Origin: Io17-Chloro-G2 sp034420695 | GTDB taxonomy: Bacteria; Chloroflexota; Dehalococcoidia; Lucifugimonadales; UBA3495 | Length of the DNA stretch: 64,000 bases | Assembly (NCBI GenBank): GCA_034420695.1 | Contig: DAOULB010000045.1 | Coordinates: 1 to 64,000, forward strand | Direction: 5' to 3' | Shown: in pieces, positions 33,953 to 42,328 of the stretch | How positions within the stretch are numbered: the stretch's first letter is position 1 | Layout of the letters: each line of letters opens with the position of its first letter | Notes under the pieces: model-generated | Database searches by the model: none | Seen by the model: only the letters and a program-made list of their open reading frames with translations | What the model was told of the DNA's origin: nothing | Position numbers and translations under genes: made by a program

Positions 33953-34939
33953 TTAGCCAGGAATCCAGACTACCGAAGAGATTTCGCTGAATTCCCGCCA
34001 CAGCTTCTCCCAAGAATCACCCCCGTCGGCGCTCCGGTACAGGTATCCGTACCTGCTCCCCGCGTACAGCAACTGGGGGTCCGCCGGGTGAGAGTTCACC
34101 GTCCACATCGCGGTGTTGGGCTGCACCGGCAGGGGCAGGTTGGCCCAAGTCTTGCCGGTGTCCCGGGACCGCATGATCGCCCCGGTGCGCCCCGGAGTGG
34201 TGTCCCCGATGGTCACGAATATGACGTTGGGCATTCCCGGCTGCACCATTATTCCCCTGGGGTAGGTCAGCGGGAACACGTCCTTTATCCCCAGTTGCTC
34301 CCAAGACTCCCCGTCGTCGGTGCTGGTGTAAACGTCATTGTTGACCACCACAACCACCGTCTTGGGCGGGCCCGCCGCCACCGTCACGTTGTGGATGTCG
34401 AGGTTCGTGATATCGCCGTTCAGGGAAGTCCACGTTTCCCCGCCGTCGGTGCTGCGCCGCACCCCGTCAACCTCCAGCCCCAGCCACACGTTGCGCCCGT
34501 CGCTGGGGTCCACGGCTATCCCGGTCACCCGGGGCGTGCCCACCGCCGGGCACTCCTCGGCGGCTTCCATGACCTTCTGTTGCCAAGTCCTTCCCGAGTC
34601 ATCAGACCGGAACACCGCGGCTGGTGTGGGCGTTCCGGTCCCGGCGAACATCGTTGACGGGTCCCGGGGATCGAAGGCCAACGCCCACACGTTGAACTGG
34701 CTCAACGGCGATTCCTGGAGGTGCCACGAATGGCCCGCGTCCTCGCTGTGGTACAGCCCCTTGTCGGTCCCGGCGAACAGGGACTCCGGCCGCTCCGGAT
34801 GGCTGGCCAACGTGCGCACCAAAGCGTCGGAGTGCAGTCCCTGGTTGATTCCCACCCTCTGCCAAGTCTCCCCGGAGTCAGCGCTCCGCATGACTCCCTG
34901 GCCCACGGTGCCCACCAGTATCACACTGTTCTCAGCCAT
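33953..34939 (-). CDS. BNR/Asp-box beta-propeller protein, second copy
   Basis: The 328-residue protein has seven Asp-box motifs (RSADSGETW, HSEDAGHSW, RSDDSGRTW, RSTDGGETW, TSTDDGESW, RSRDTGKTW, RSADGGDSW), so nearly the whole chain is propeller. It is shorter and more regular than the copy at 199-1386 and has no MoaD-like partner. GGGAGGGACTC precedes the ATG at 34939. No signal peptide is seen; ligand unknown. Confidence 0.85.
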   Translation of the reverse strand: MAENSVILVGTVGQGVMRSADSGETWQRVGINQGLHSDALVRTLASHPERPESLFAGTDKGLYHSEDAGHSWHLQESPLSQFNVWALAFDPRDPSTMFAGTGTPTPAAVFRSDDSGRTWQQKVMEAAEECPAVGTPRVTGIAVDPSDGRNVWLGLEVDGVRRSTDGGETWTSLNGDITNLDIHNVTVAAGPPKTVVVVVNNDVYTSTDDGESWEQLGIKDVFPLTYPRGIMVQPGMPNVIFVTIGDTTPGRTGAIMRSRDTGKTWANLPLPVQPNTAMWTVNSHPADPQLLYAGSRYGYLYRSADGGDSWEKLWREFSEISSVVWIPG

Positions 34940-35064
34940 GAGTCCCTCCCGTTGTGGCGCTTTATGTCACCTTAATGTGCTTGAGGTAAGTATATATTCG
35001 GTCCCGCGCCCTTTCAATCGGTGCCCGGATACATCCACCCCACCGTGTCTCTCTGCCAAAAAGA

Positions 35065-35099
35065 GGGCCGGCAGTGGAATCCCTCTCCACTGCCGGCCC
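35065..35099 (-). terminator. Intrinsic terminator of the BenD-like gene
   Basis: A perfect 14-bp stem (GGGCCGGCAGTGGA and its complement) with a 7-base loop is followed on the minus strand by CTCTTTTTGG. It lies about 65 bases past the BenD-like stop. Confidence 0.88.
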
Positions 35100-35165
35100 G
35101 GTGCGCCCTTGTTTATGAAGCGGTCCCGGAAACTGCGTCTCCTGTTCCGACACCTCCCCTCTGCT

Positions 35166-35999
35166 CTACGACTGCCCTCCGCTGCAGTTCACCACCTGCC
35201 CGGTGATGAACGAGGCGTCGTCGGACGCTAGGAACGCAATGGTGGCCGCCTGCTCTTCGGGGATGCCCGGACGCTTGATGGACTGCTGCGCCCGGATGTC
35301 CGCCCCCATTTCCCGGCGCCAGACTTCGGCCTCGTCGCCCTCGTTGTCCTCAGCCAGTACACCCTCCCTGATCTGCAGCCGGGAAGTTATGCGGTCGGGA
35401 ACCGCCGTACCGCCGGGGGACACGGTGTTGATGCGGATGCCGTAGCCGCCGTACTCCATGGACAGCACCTTGGTAAGAGCGAAGATGCCGCCCTTCCCCA
35501 CGGCGTAGGGCAATCGGTAGAGGCCCCGCGGTGCCTGCGACCCCAAGTTGACTATGGAACCCGACTCTTGCTCCATCATGATCGGCAGCACCGCCAAGCA
35601 ACACCACAAGGTTGGATACAGCGTGCGCTCCAGCTCCAGGTTCACCTGCTCTTCGGTGTACCGGTGGTATGGCTGGGCCCAGATGGTGCCGCCCACGTTG
35701 TTGACCAGCACGTCAATGCGGCCGTAGGTCTTCACCGCCTCGTCCATCAGGCCCTTGGCTCCGGCGAAGGTGCCTACGTCGGCCAGCACCTTGGTCGCTT
35801 CCACCCCGGCTTCCCGCAGGTCGTTCACGGTCCGGGTAGCGCTTTCATCCACCCGCTCCGCAACCACAATCGTGCCGCCCTCCTCGCCCATGCGCCGGGC
35901 GGTGGCCCGGCCGATCCCTTGGCCGGAGCCGGTGACCACGCATACCTTGTCCTTGAACCTCTTGCCTCCTGCTGCTCTTGGGTCCAGCTCTCCTGGCAT
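35166..35999 (-). CDS. BenD-like cis-diol dehydrogenase (SDR family)
   Basis: The 277-residue SDR has TGSGQGIG, the catalytic YAVGK, and a segment that matches BenD, the 1,6-dihydroxycyclohexa-2,4-diene-1-carboxylate dehydrogenase: VNNVGGTIWAQPY, then YPTLWCCLAVLPIM and NTVSPGGTAVPDR. Such enzymes turn the cis-diols made by ring-hydroxylating dioxygenases into catechols, which matches the neighbouring Rieske and extradiol genes. AAGGAGGATAAG precedes the ATG at 35999. It has its own strong terminator. The true substrate need not be benzoate diol. Confidence 0.82.
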   Translation of the reverse strand: MPGELDPRAAGGKRFKDKVCVVTGSGQGIGRATARRMGEEGGTIVVAERVDESATRTVNDLREAGVEATKVLADVGTFAGAKGLMDEAVKTYGRIDVLVNNVGGTIWAQPYHRYTEEQVNLELERTLYPTLWCCLAVLPIMMEQESGSIVNLGSQAPRGLYRLPYAVGKGGIFALTKVLSMEYGGYGIRINTVSPGGTAVPDRITSRLQIREGVLAEDNEGDEAEVWRREMGADIRAQQSIKRPGIPEEQAATIAFLASDDASFITGQVVNCSGGQS

Positions 36000-36243
36000 C
36001 TTATCCTCCTTAGAATCTAAAAGGTCGAAACTAAACGGGGAAATTTGAACCGTTGCGCCCTTCGCGGCTATGGACAGACAGATATCTCATGGCTAAGATA
36101 GGTGGCTGGTAGATTAACACCGGGTTGGCTGATTTGCCAAGGGTTTCGTGCGGTCTGGCGGTGTGGGGACCGGTGTACCTATAGATCCCGCCTCTGTCCC
36201 GGTCAAACGGGAGAGCCGCCGGGCGTCAGACTGGAGGAAACGT

Positions 36244-36726
36244 ATGGCAATGAGACCGCAAGTCAAGGGTATCGTGGTGACCTACGGAGGCGTGACCCAA
36301 CGCTACTCCAAGGGCATCACCAACCGCCGCTGCCAGCTTGCAATGAGCGTAGTGCTGGTGGCTGCCGGAATCGCCGGGTTCTTCGTGCCCGCCGGTGACT
36401 CCGCTGTCTTTAACATGGGCATCGGGCAGAGCATTGCCTACCTGGTTATGGGCGTATTCACTTGGTACGTGGGCGAGGTTTGGAATTCCCCGATCAAGAG
36501 GGGATACAACGTAGTCATCGGCGCCTTCTTCGCCGCCATAGCCATCGCCGGCTTCATTATGTCAGCGGTGCAGGACGCTTCCAATGGCTCCAACCTGTAC
36601 CTGTTCTACGTCTCCCACCCTTGGGAGAACGCCGCCCACTTGACTATCGGGGTTATTTTCCTGGCCACTGCCCTCTACCGGCGGCGCTTCCGGGAATACT
36701 CCGTGGGCAGCGCGGCCTCCGATTAA
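36244..36726 (+). CDS. Hypothetical membrane protein, four helices
   Basis: The 160-residue protein has four hydrophobic helices (LAMSVVLVAAGIAGFFVPA, SIAYLVMGVFTWYVGEVW, NVVIGAFFAAIAIAGFIMS, HLTIGVIFLATALYRR) and a basic N-terminal stretch. I do not recognise the family. GGAGG lies six bases before the ATG at 36244, while an earlier in-frame ATG at 36148 has none. It ends at a hairpin shared with the convergent Rieske gene. Confidence 0.65.
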   Translation: MAMRPQVKGIVVTYGGVTQRYSKGITNRRCQLAMSVVLVAAGIAGFFVPAGDSAVFNMGIGQSIAYLVMGVFTWYVGEVWNSPIKRGYNVVIGAFFAAIAIAGFIMSAVQDASNGSNLYLFYVSHPWENAAHLTIGVIFLATALYRRRFREYSVGSAASD

Positions 36727-36761
36727 CTCATTCCCTTCTCAATAATAGCGGCCCAAAAAGA

Positions 36762-36789
36762 AAGCCACCCTGATTGCTCGGGGTGGCTT
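36762..36789. terminator. Bidirectional hairpin terminator
   Basis: A 9-bp stem (AAGCCACCC / GGGTGGCTT) with a 10-base loop lies between convergent genes. On the minus strand it is followed by TCTTTTT, on the plus strand by CACTTTT. Confidence 0.82.
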
Positions 36790-36840
36790 CACTTTTGGCT
36801 TGTGGCGTTGGACCCCGCGGGAGTCCCTGGTCGTCAGCTC

Positions 36841-38214
36841 CTAATCGTCGTCGCCCAAGGGTATCTCCACCGCCTCCCGCTCCTCGGTGGCGGCTATCTC
36901 CTTGGCGGCGGTGTCGATGGCGTCCTTGCCCCAGATGCGCTGGGCGTCCCGGGACTTGAAAGGCATCTTCCTCCGCCAGAAGATGATGGCCGCGTCGGTG
37001 GCCCCCAGCTTCTGGGCCGAGTGGGGGTCCAAGGCTCCCACCGCCTGGATGGGGAAGTCCTCCTTCTCGTTGGTGCACTGGGGCGAGCCGAAGTACACGT
37101 ACCAAGTGTGGTAGTAGGCCTTCCACCACCACTTGAGCAACGGCTGGTTCCTCACCCGCTTCATGGTGAAGGTGAACATCCGGGTGTTCTCGCCGTCGAT
37201 GGGGGTGAAGTACCGTAGGTGCTGCGACATCCCCCGGGAAGCCGGGCAGGCGATGGCCGGCAACATGTAGAAACCGCCGGGCCGGTCGTTGTTGAAGGCG
37301 TTCTTCTGCTGGTTGACCGGGTTGACCCTGGCCCTGTTGCGGAAGCGCCACCAGATGTGCTGGGGCCACTTCTTGCCCAAGCCGGGGAAGTAACCCTGCT
37401 GGTCGGTGTTCCGGGTCCGGGGGGCGATGCAGATGTAGTTGTCGCCCTCCTCTGTTATGTCAGTGCCCTCCCAGAACGCGCCGCCCTGGTTGAAGATGTC
37501 GCCGCTGAAGAACCGTCGCGGCCCGCCCCGGTGGATCTTGCTGTTGTGCGAGTCCCGGGAGTTCGCCATGGTCAGGGACCAGTTCATCGGCCACACCCGG
37601 GTGTATACCAGGGTCTCCACGTCCTCTTCGAAGAACTCGGGCGGCAGGTCCTCTTCCAGGGGCACCGGTTCGGTCACGCCCATCCAGACCCAGACGACGC
37701 CGTGAACCGTCCTGGTGGGGTACTTGCGGTTCCTGAGCTTGGGCGCCAGCTTGGACTCCGGACCGTCGGTCAGGGCCGCCACGCACTGCCCTTCGCCGTC
37801 GAAAACGTAGCCGTGGTAAGGGCAGGTTATGAACCCCTTGAACTCGTCGTTCATCGGCCCCTTGCCTACGCCGCCGGAGAGGAAGGCGCCCCGATGGGGG
37901 CAGATGTCACTTTGGGCGACCACCTCGTTGTTGGCGTCTCGGAAGAAGACAATCTGCTCGCCCAGCAGCCGCAACGCCACCGGCTTGCGCTTGATGTCCC
38001 TGGCCTCCACGCCCGGGTACCAATACTCCCGGTAGCCCGTTTCGGGGACAAAGTCATGCACCCCGATTCCGGATGCCCCCTTGGGAATGTACTGGCTCAT
38101 GGCGTTGTAGGCGTTTTCCCTGTTGCCGACGGCGGCCCTTCGCTGGGCCTCGTTATGGTGACCATTGCTCTGGTGGCCGTTGGACTGGTGTCCGTTTGAA
38201 TCTTCGCTGCTCAT
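36841..38214 (-). CDS. Rieske oxygenase, tandem paralogue A
   Basis: The 457-residue protein has a Rieske centre C105-x-H107-x23-C131-x2-H134 (CPHRGAFLSGG, CPYHGY), a longer spacer than the usual 15-17. The mononuclear iron motif reads NSRDSHNSKIHRG, a D-x-H-x4-H form. The N-terminus has SNGHQSNGHH-like repeats, probably disordered. It is one of three highly similar genes in tandem (with 38501-39856 and 40527-41873); this copy has Ala where the others have Glu in the segment MENSRDSH. AGGAGGGG precedes the ATG. The substrate is unknown. Confidence 0.85.
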   Translation of the reverse strand: MSSEDSNGHQSNGHQSNGHHNEAQRRAAVGNRENAYNAMSQYIPKGASGIGVHDFVPETGYREYWYPGVEARDIKRKPVALRLLGEQIVFFRDANNEVVAQSDICPHRGAFLSGGVGKGPMNDEFKGFITCPYHGYVFDGEGQCVAALTDGPESKLAPKLRNRKYPTRTVHGVVWVWMGVTEPVPLEEDLPPEFFEEDVETLVYTRVWPMNWSLTMANSRDSHNSKIHRGGPRRFFSGDIFNQGGAFWEGTDITEEGDNYICIAPRTRNTDQQGYFPGLGKKWPQHIWWRFRNRARVNPVNQQKNAFNNDRPGGFYMLPAIACPASRGMSQHLRYFTPIDGENTRMFTFTMKRVRNQPLLKWWWKAYYHTWYVYFGSPQCTNEKEDFPIQAVGALDPHSAQKLGATDAAIIFWRRKMPFKSRDAQRIWGKDAIDTAAKEIAATEEREAVEIPLGDDD

Positions 38215-38435
38215 TTCTCTACTCCCCTCCTGTCTGACTGTCCCTGGAACTCCATCCGAGAGAAAACCCCGTCTGGGAGGCGTCCCCGTCCCAAGGGGAA
38301 CCCCGTCTGAGAAGGCTGCAAATTCCCGGTGGGCGCCGGGACCTCGAATGCAACTTGCCGGAGCGAAACGGAATCGGCTGTTTGAGCAGGAATTGTAGTT
38401 AAGCGCTGGAACAATTGTCAATCAAAATCAAAAAA

Positions 38436-38469
38436 AGGAAGCCGCCCCGTTACAGTGGGGCGGCTTCCT
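38436..38469 (-). terminator. Intrinsic terminator after Rieske paralogue B
   Basis: A perfect 13-bp stem (AGGAAGCCGCCCC and complement) with an 8-base loop is followed on the minus strand by a run of seven T. This is a textbook rho-independent terminator 30 bases past the stop. Confidence 0.93.
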
Positions 38470-38500
38470 GCAGGGTACTGCTTGAGGTAGAGGTGTTCGC

Positions 38501-39856
38501 CTAATCGTCGTCGCCCAAGGGAATCTCGGCGGCCTCCTTCTCCTCGGTGGCTGCAATCTCCTTGGCGGTGGTCTCGATTACCTCTTTGCCCCAGATGCGC
38601 TGGGCATCCCGGGACTTGAAGGGCATCTTCCTCCGCCAGAATATGATGGCCGCGTCGGTGGCGCCCAACTTCTGGGCCGAATGGGGGTCCAATGCTCCTA
38701 CGGCCTGAATGGGGAAATCTTCCTTCTCGTTGGTGGTCTGGGGAGCCCCGAAGTACACGTACCAAGTGTGGTAGTAGGCCTTCCACCACCACCTGAGCAA
38801 GGGCCGGTTCTTCACCCGCTTCATGGTGAAGGTGAACATCCGGGTGTTGTTCTCGTCGATGGGTGTGAAGTACCTCAGGTGTTGGGACATCCCCCGGGCC
38901 CCGGGACAAGCTATGGCGGGCAGCATGTAAAAGCCACCGGGCCGGTCGTTGTTGAAGGCATTCTTCTGCTGGTTGACCGGGTTCACCCGGTTCCTCCCGC
39001 GGAAGCGCCACCAAGTGTGCTGCGGCCACTTCTTGCCCAAGCCGGGGAAGAAGCCCTGCTGGTCGGTGTTGCGGGTCCGGGGGGCGATGCAGATGTAGTT
39101 GTCGCCCTCTTCGGTTATGTCTGTGCCTTCCCAGAAGGCCCCGCCTTGGTTGAAGAGCTGTCCGCTGAAGAACCGCCGCGGACCGCCCCGGTGAATCTTG
39201 CTGTTGTGGGAGTCCCGGGAGTTCTCCATGGTCAGGGACCAGTTCATCGGCCAAACCCGGGTGTAGGTCAGGGTCTCCACGTCCTCTTCGAAGAACTCCG
39301 GGGGCAAGTCTTCTTCCAAGGGTACCGGGTCCGTCACGCCCATCCAAATCCAGACGATGCCGTGGAGGGTGCGTGTGGGGTACTTGCGGTTCCTCAGCTT
39401 GGGGGCCAGCTTGGACTCGGGACCGTCGGTGAGGGCGGCCACACACTGCCCTTCTCCATCGAAAACGTAGCCGTGATAGGGGCAGGTGATGAAGCCCTTG
39501 AACTCGTCGTTCATCGGGCCTTTGCCCACGCCGCCCGACAGGAAGGCTCCGCGGTGGGGGCAAATGTCGCTCTGGGCAACTACTTCGTCGTTGGTGTCGC
39601 GGAAGAAAACTATCTGCTCACCCAGCAGGCGCAGCGCCACCGGCTTGCGCTTTATGTCCCTGGCCTCGACGCCCGGGTACCAGTACTCTCGATAGCCGGT
39701 TTCGGGGACGAAGTCGTGGACGCCGATGCCGGAAGCGCCCTTGGGAATGTACTGGCTCATCGCATTGTAGGCGTTTTCCCGGTTGCCGATGGGAGCCCTT
39801 CGCTGGGAGCCGTTAGTCCCGTTGGTCTGGTGTCCGTTTGAACCTTCGCTGGTCAT
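38501..39856 (-). CDS. Rieske oxygenase, tandem paralogue B
   Basis: The 451-residue protein is nearly identical in the core to its neighbours, with the same CPHRGAFLSGG ... CPYHGY Rieske centre and the motif ENSRDSHNSKIHRG. It differs from A mainly in the N-terminal tail (TNGTNGSQRRAPIG) and a few scattered residues. GGAGGAAGTGAAA precedes the ATG at 39856. It has a perfect terminator of its own, so it is probably transcribed independently. No ferredoxin or reductase lies beside it. Confidence 0.87.
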   Translation of the reverse strand: MTSEGSNGHQTNGTNGSQRRAPIGNRENAYNAMSQYIPKGASGIGVHDFVPETGYREYWYPGVEARDIKRKPVALRLLGEQIVFFRDTNDEVVAQSDICPHRGAFLSGGVGKGPMNDEFKGFITCPYHGYVFDGEGQCVAALTDGPESKLAPKLRNRKYPTRTLHGIVWIWMGVTDPVPLEEDLPPEFFEEDVETLTYTRVWPMNWSLTMENSRDSHNSKIHRGGPRRFFSGQLFNQGGAFWEGTDITEEGDNYICIAPRTRNTDQQGFFPGLGKKWPQHTWWRFRGRNRVNPVNQQKNAFNNDRPGGFYMLPAIACPGARGMSQHLRYFTPIDENNTRMFTFTMKRVKNRPLLRWWWKAYYHTWYVYFGAPQTTNEKEDFPIQAVGALDPHSAQKLGATDAAIIFWRRKMPFKSRDAQRIWGKEVIETTAKEIAATEEKEAAEIPLGDDD

Positions 39857-40070
39857 TTTCACTTCCTCCGTCGCCCCCGCCAATCAGGAAGCAAGCTGGG
39901 AATTGGGGAATGCCTTCTCCCCTATGCTCCGCATTTTAGGGACGCGACCAATGGAATGTCAATACGATGGGCGCCCTCGGGCCGGACTGAATCATGCCCC
40001 GGAATTCTCGAAGAATAGCAGGCCATTGGCATTGACCTAAAGTCCTTGGTGGTGCGGAGGAAGTGGCCGC

Positions 40071-40436
40071 CTAAAACGGCCTGGCCCGCCAGGGCTTGTG
40101 GACCAGTTCCTTATCCATATCCATGGGGTCAACCATCAGGTTGAAGATTTCCAGAGTGGTGGCCCCCATCAAGTATTCGTCCTCGCCGCCAAATATTACC
40201 GGGCAGGTCCACTCCCTCCCCCGGTAAGCGATGCGCGCCTGCCCTACTCCTGCCACACCCCTGCTTCCATCGGCGTAGTTTATGTATTGTTCGTCAAGGA
40301 TTTCTATCCGGTGCTGCTCCAACAGCGAAGCCGGCAGCATGGTGTGCGTGGCCCCGGTGTCCACCAGTGCCAGCACCTCGGTCAAGTCACCTTCGGAAGG
40401 ATGACCCACGCCGATAATTACGTTGAAGTTCCCCAT
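40071..40436 (-). CDS. Retropepsin-like aspartic protease (clan AA)
   Basis: The protein of 121 residues has the aspartic protease signature LALVDTGATHTMLPASLL, with catalytic Asp in DTGAT, a pattern of single-domain dimeric retropepsin-like proteases such as those found in many bacteria. A later segment (CPVIFGGEDEYLMGATTLE) matches the second hydrophobic strand. AGGGG precedes the ATG at 40436 by four bases; an earlier ATG at 40472 lacks support. It lies between Rieske paralogues B and C, just past the terminator of C. A link to the oxygenases is unproven. Confidence 0.8.
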   Translation of the reverse strand: MGNFNVIIGVGHPSEGDLTEVLALVDTGATHTMLPASLLEQHRIEILDEQYINYADGSRGVAGVGQARIAYRGREWTCPVIFGGEDEYLMGATTLEIFNLMVDPMDMDKELVHKPWRARPF

Positions 40437-40473
40437 AAAACCCCTGTGTGCTTTCCCTGGGTTCTTGAACAAA

Positions 40474-40500
40474 AGGCCGCCCCATTCTCTGGGGCGGCCT
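40474..40500 (-). terminator. Intrinsic terminator after Rieske paralogue C
   Basis: A perfect 10-bp stem (AGGCCGCCCC / GGGGCGGCCT) with a 7-base loop is followed on the minus strand by TTTTGTTC. It closes the paralogue C transcript before the protease gene. Confidence 0.85.
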
Positions 40501-40526
40501 CATCAGTGTCTCGGTGCCGGTTTGGC

Positions 40527-41873
40527 TTAATCGTCGTCGGCCAAAGGTATCTCCACCGCCTCCCGCTCCTCCGTGGCGGCTATCTCCTTGGCGGCCGTGT
40601 CGATGACTTCCCTGCCCCAGATGCGCTGCGCGTCCCGGGACTTGAAGGGCATCTTCCTCCGCCAGAAGATGATGGCCGCGTCGGTGGCTCCCAGCTTCTG
40701 GGCCGAGTGGGGGTCCAAGGCCCCCACTGCCTGGATGGGGAAGTCCTCCTTCTCGTTGGTGCACTGGGGAGCGTTGAAGTAGGTGTACCACAGGTGGTAG
40801 TACAGCTTGAAGTACAAGCTTCCCAGGAAGTTCTTCTTCGTCCGCTTCATGGCGAAGGAGAACATCCGGGTATTGTTGCCGTCTATGGGGGTGAAGTACC
40901 TCAGGTGCTGGGTGACCGTCCTGGATCCGGGGCAGGCGATGGCCGGCAGCATATAGAATCCGCCGGGCCGATCGTTGTTGAAGGCGGCGTTTTGCTGCTC
41001 TACCGGGTTGATCCGCCCGGCTTGGCGGAAGCGCCACCACGTGTGCTGGGGCCACTTCTTCCCCAGCCCTTCGAAGTACCCCTGCTCCCTCGTGTTGCGC
41101 ACCCTGGGGGTGATGCAAATGTAGTTGTCGCCTTCCTCTGTGATGTCTGTGCCCTCCCAGAAGGCCCCGCCCTTGTCGAACAGTTGCAGGTTGAAAAGCC
41201 GCCGCGGACCGCCTCGGTGAATCTTGCTATTGTGCGAGTCCCGGGAGTTCTCCATGGTCAGCGACCAGTTCATCGGCCACACCCTGACGTAGGTGAGCAC
41301 CTCAACGTCGTCTTCGAAGAACTCCGGCGGCAGGTCCTCCTCCAACGGCACCGGGTCGGTTACCCCCATCCAGATCCATACCACGCCGTGGACCGTCCTG
41401 GTGGGGTACTTGCGGTTCCTCAGCTTGGGCGCCAGCTTGGACTCGGGGCCATCGGTCAGGGCCGCCACGCACTGCCCCTCGCCGTCGAAAACGTAGCCGT
41501 GATAGGGGCAGGTGATGAACCCCTTGAACTCGTCGTTCATCGGGCCCTTGCCCACGCCGCCCGACAGGAAAGCGCCCCGGTGGGGGCAGATGTCGCTCTG
41601 GGCGACTACTTCGTTCTTGGCGTCCCGGAAGAAGACTATCTGGTCCTCCAGCAGCCGCAGGGCCACCGGCTTGCGCTTGATGTCCGAATCCATGACCGCC
41701 GGGTACCAGTATTCCCGGTAGCCGGTCTCCGGTACGAAGTCGTGCACGCCGATGCCCGAGGCCCCCTTGGGTATGTACTGGCTCATGGCATTGTAGGCGT
41801 TCTCCTTGTTGCCCACTGAAGCCCTTCTCTGGGCTCCGTTGCCCTGGTGGCCGTTGCTCTCCTGACTCGCCAT
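40527..41873 (-). CDS. Rieske oxygenase, tandem paralogue C
   Basis: The 448-residue protein has the shared Rieske (CPHRGAFLSGG, CPYHGY) and iron (ENSRDSHNSKIHRG) motifs, but is the most divergent of the three: YPAVMDSDIKRKPVA replaces YPGVEARDIKRKPVA, and the region near residues 345-380 (KRTKKNFLGSLYFKLYY) differs from KRVRNQPLLKWWWKAYY. Substrate preference may therefore differ. AGGAG lies eight bases before the ATG. It is transcribed first of the three and ends at its own terminator. Confidence 0.87.
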   Translation of the reverse strand: MASQESNGHQGNGAQRRASVGNKENAYNAMSQYIPKGASGIGVHDFVPETGYREYWYPAVMDSDIKRKPVALRLLEDQIVFFRDAKNEVVAQSDICPHRGAFLSGGVGKGPMNDEFKGFITCPYHGYVFDGEGQCVAALTDGPESKLAPKLRNRKYPTRTVHGVVWIWMGVTDPVPLEEDLPPEFFEDDVEVLTYVRVWPMNWSLTMENSRDSHNSKIHRGGPRRLFNLQLFDKGGAFWEGTDITEEGDNYICITPRVRNTREQGYFEGLGKKWPQHTWWRFRQAGRINPVEQQNAAFNNDRPGGFYMLPAIACPGSRTVTQHLRYFTPIDGNNTRMFSFAMKRTKKNFLGSLYFKLYYHLWYTYFNAPQCTNEKEDFPIQAVGALDPHSAQKLGATDAAIIFWRRKMPFKSRDAQRIWGREVIDTAAKEIAATEEREAVEIPLADDD

Positions 41874-42328
41874 CAATTCTTCTCCTGACTTCGCCCGAAT
41901 CCTCTGTGATGTCTTAGATAAGGTGTCAGTTTGCCGCCGGGCGCATCCCGCCGGGTTCCGTATAGGCACCGACCGGAAGTACCCGGCAGTTCCGCAATTC
42001 TATGTATTTTCTGAGACAAGTGTCAACCGAGCTTTTCTTTCGGGATTACTGCTCCTTGCCATATCTCCTTGTCTCTAATGGGAGAGACCCCGAAAGGGCC
42101 GCCCTCGAAGAGTAAGTGTTCTAGCCCTGGCTTCTCAATTTCCGCTTGACATCGAGGGATTATCTCTGCTAGATAGGAATCCATTCTGACTCTGGTTAAA
42201 TTCCAAGGTGTCCGGCCCTGTCTCAAGGATGTCGCGGACCTTCCCCAGAGCCAACGAGTCGGGGTTTCAATGAATCTCAGGATCTAGATTAGTCTCAGGC
42301 TCCAATTTAGAAAGCAGGGAGGCTGTTC
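41874..42328. other. Intergenic region, possible ankyrin-repeat remnant
   Basis: These 455 bases separate divergent genes. On the minus strand around 42060-42270, GRTPWNLTRVR in one frame and LGKVRDILETGPD in another look like pieces of an ankyrin repeat broken by a frameshift. The match is weak and I do not call a gene. No promoter is clear. Confidence 0.3.

Noticed and set aside
37219..38199. Long plus-strand frames over the tandem Rieske genes (also 38681-39841 and 40098-41819)
   Set aside because: All three are mirror frames of homologous genes, so they are similar to each other only because the sense genes are.
42023..42226. 67-codon minus-strand gene
   Set aside because: No ribosome-binding site; the start lies in a region where ankyrin-like similarity switches frame, so at most a remnant.
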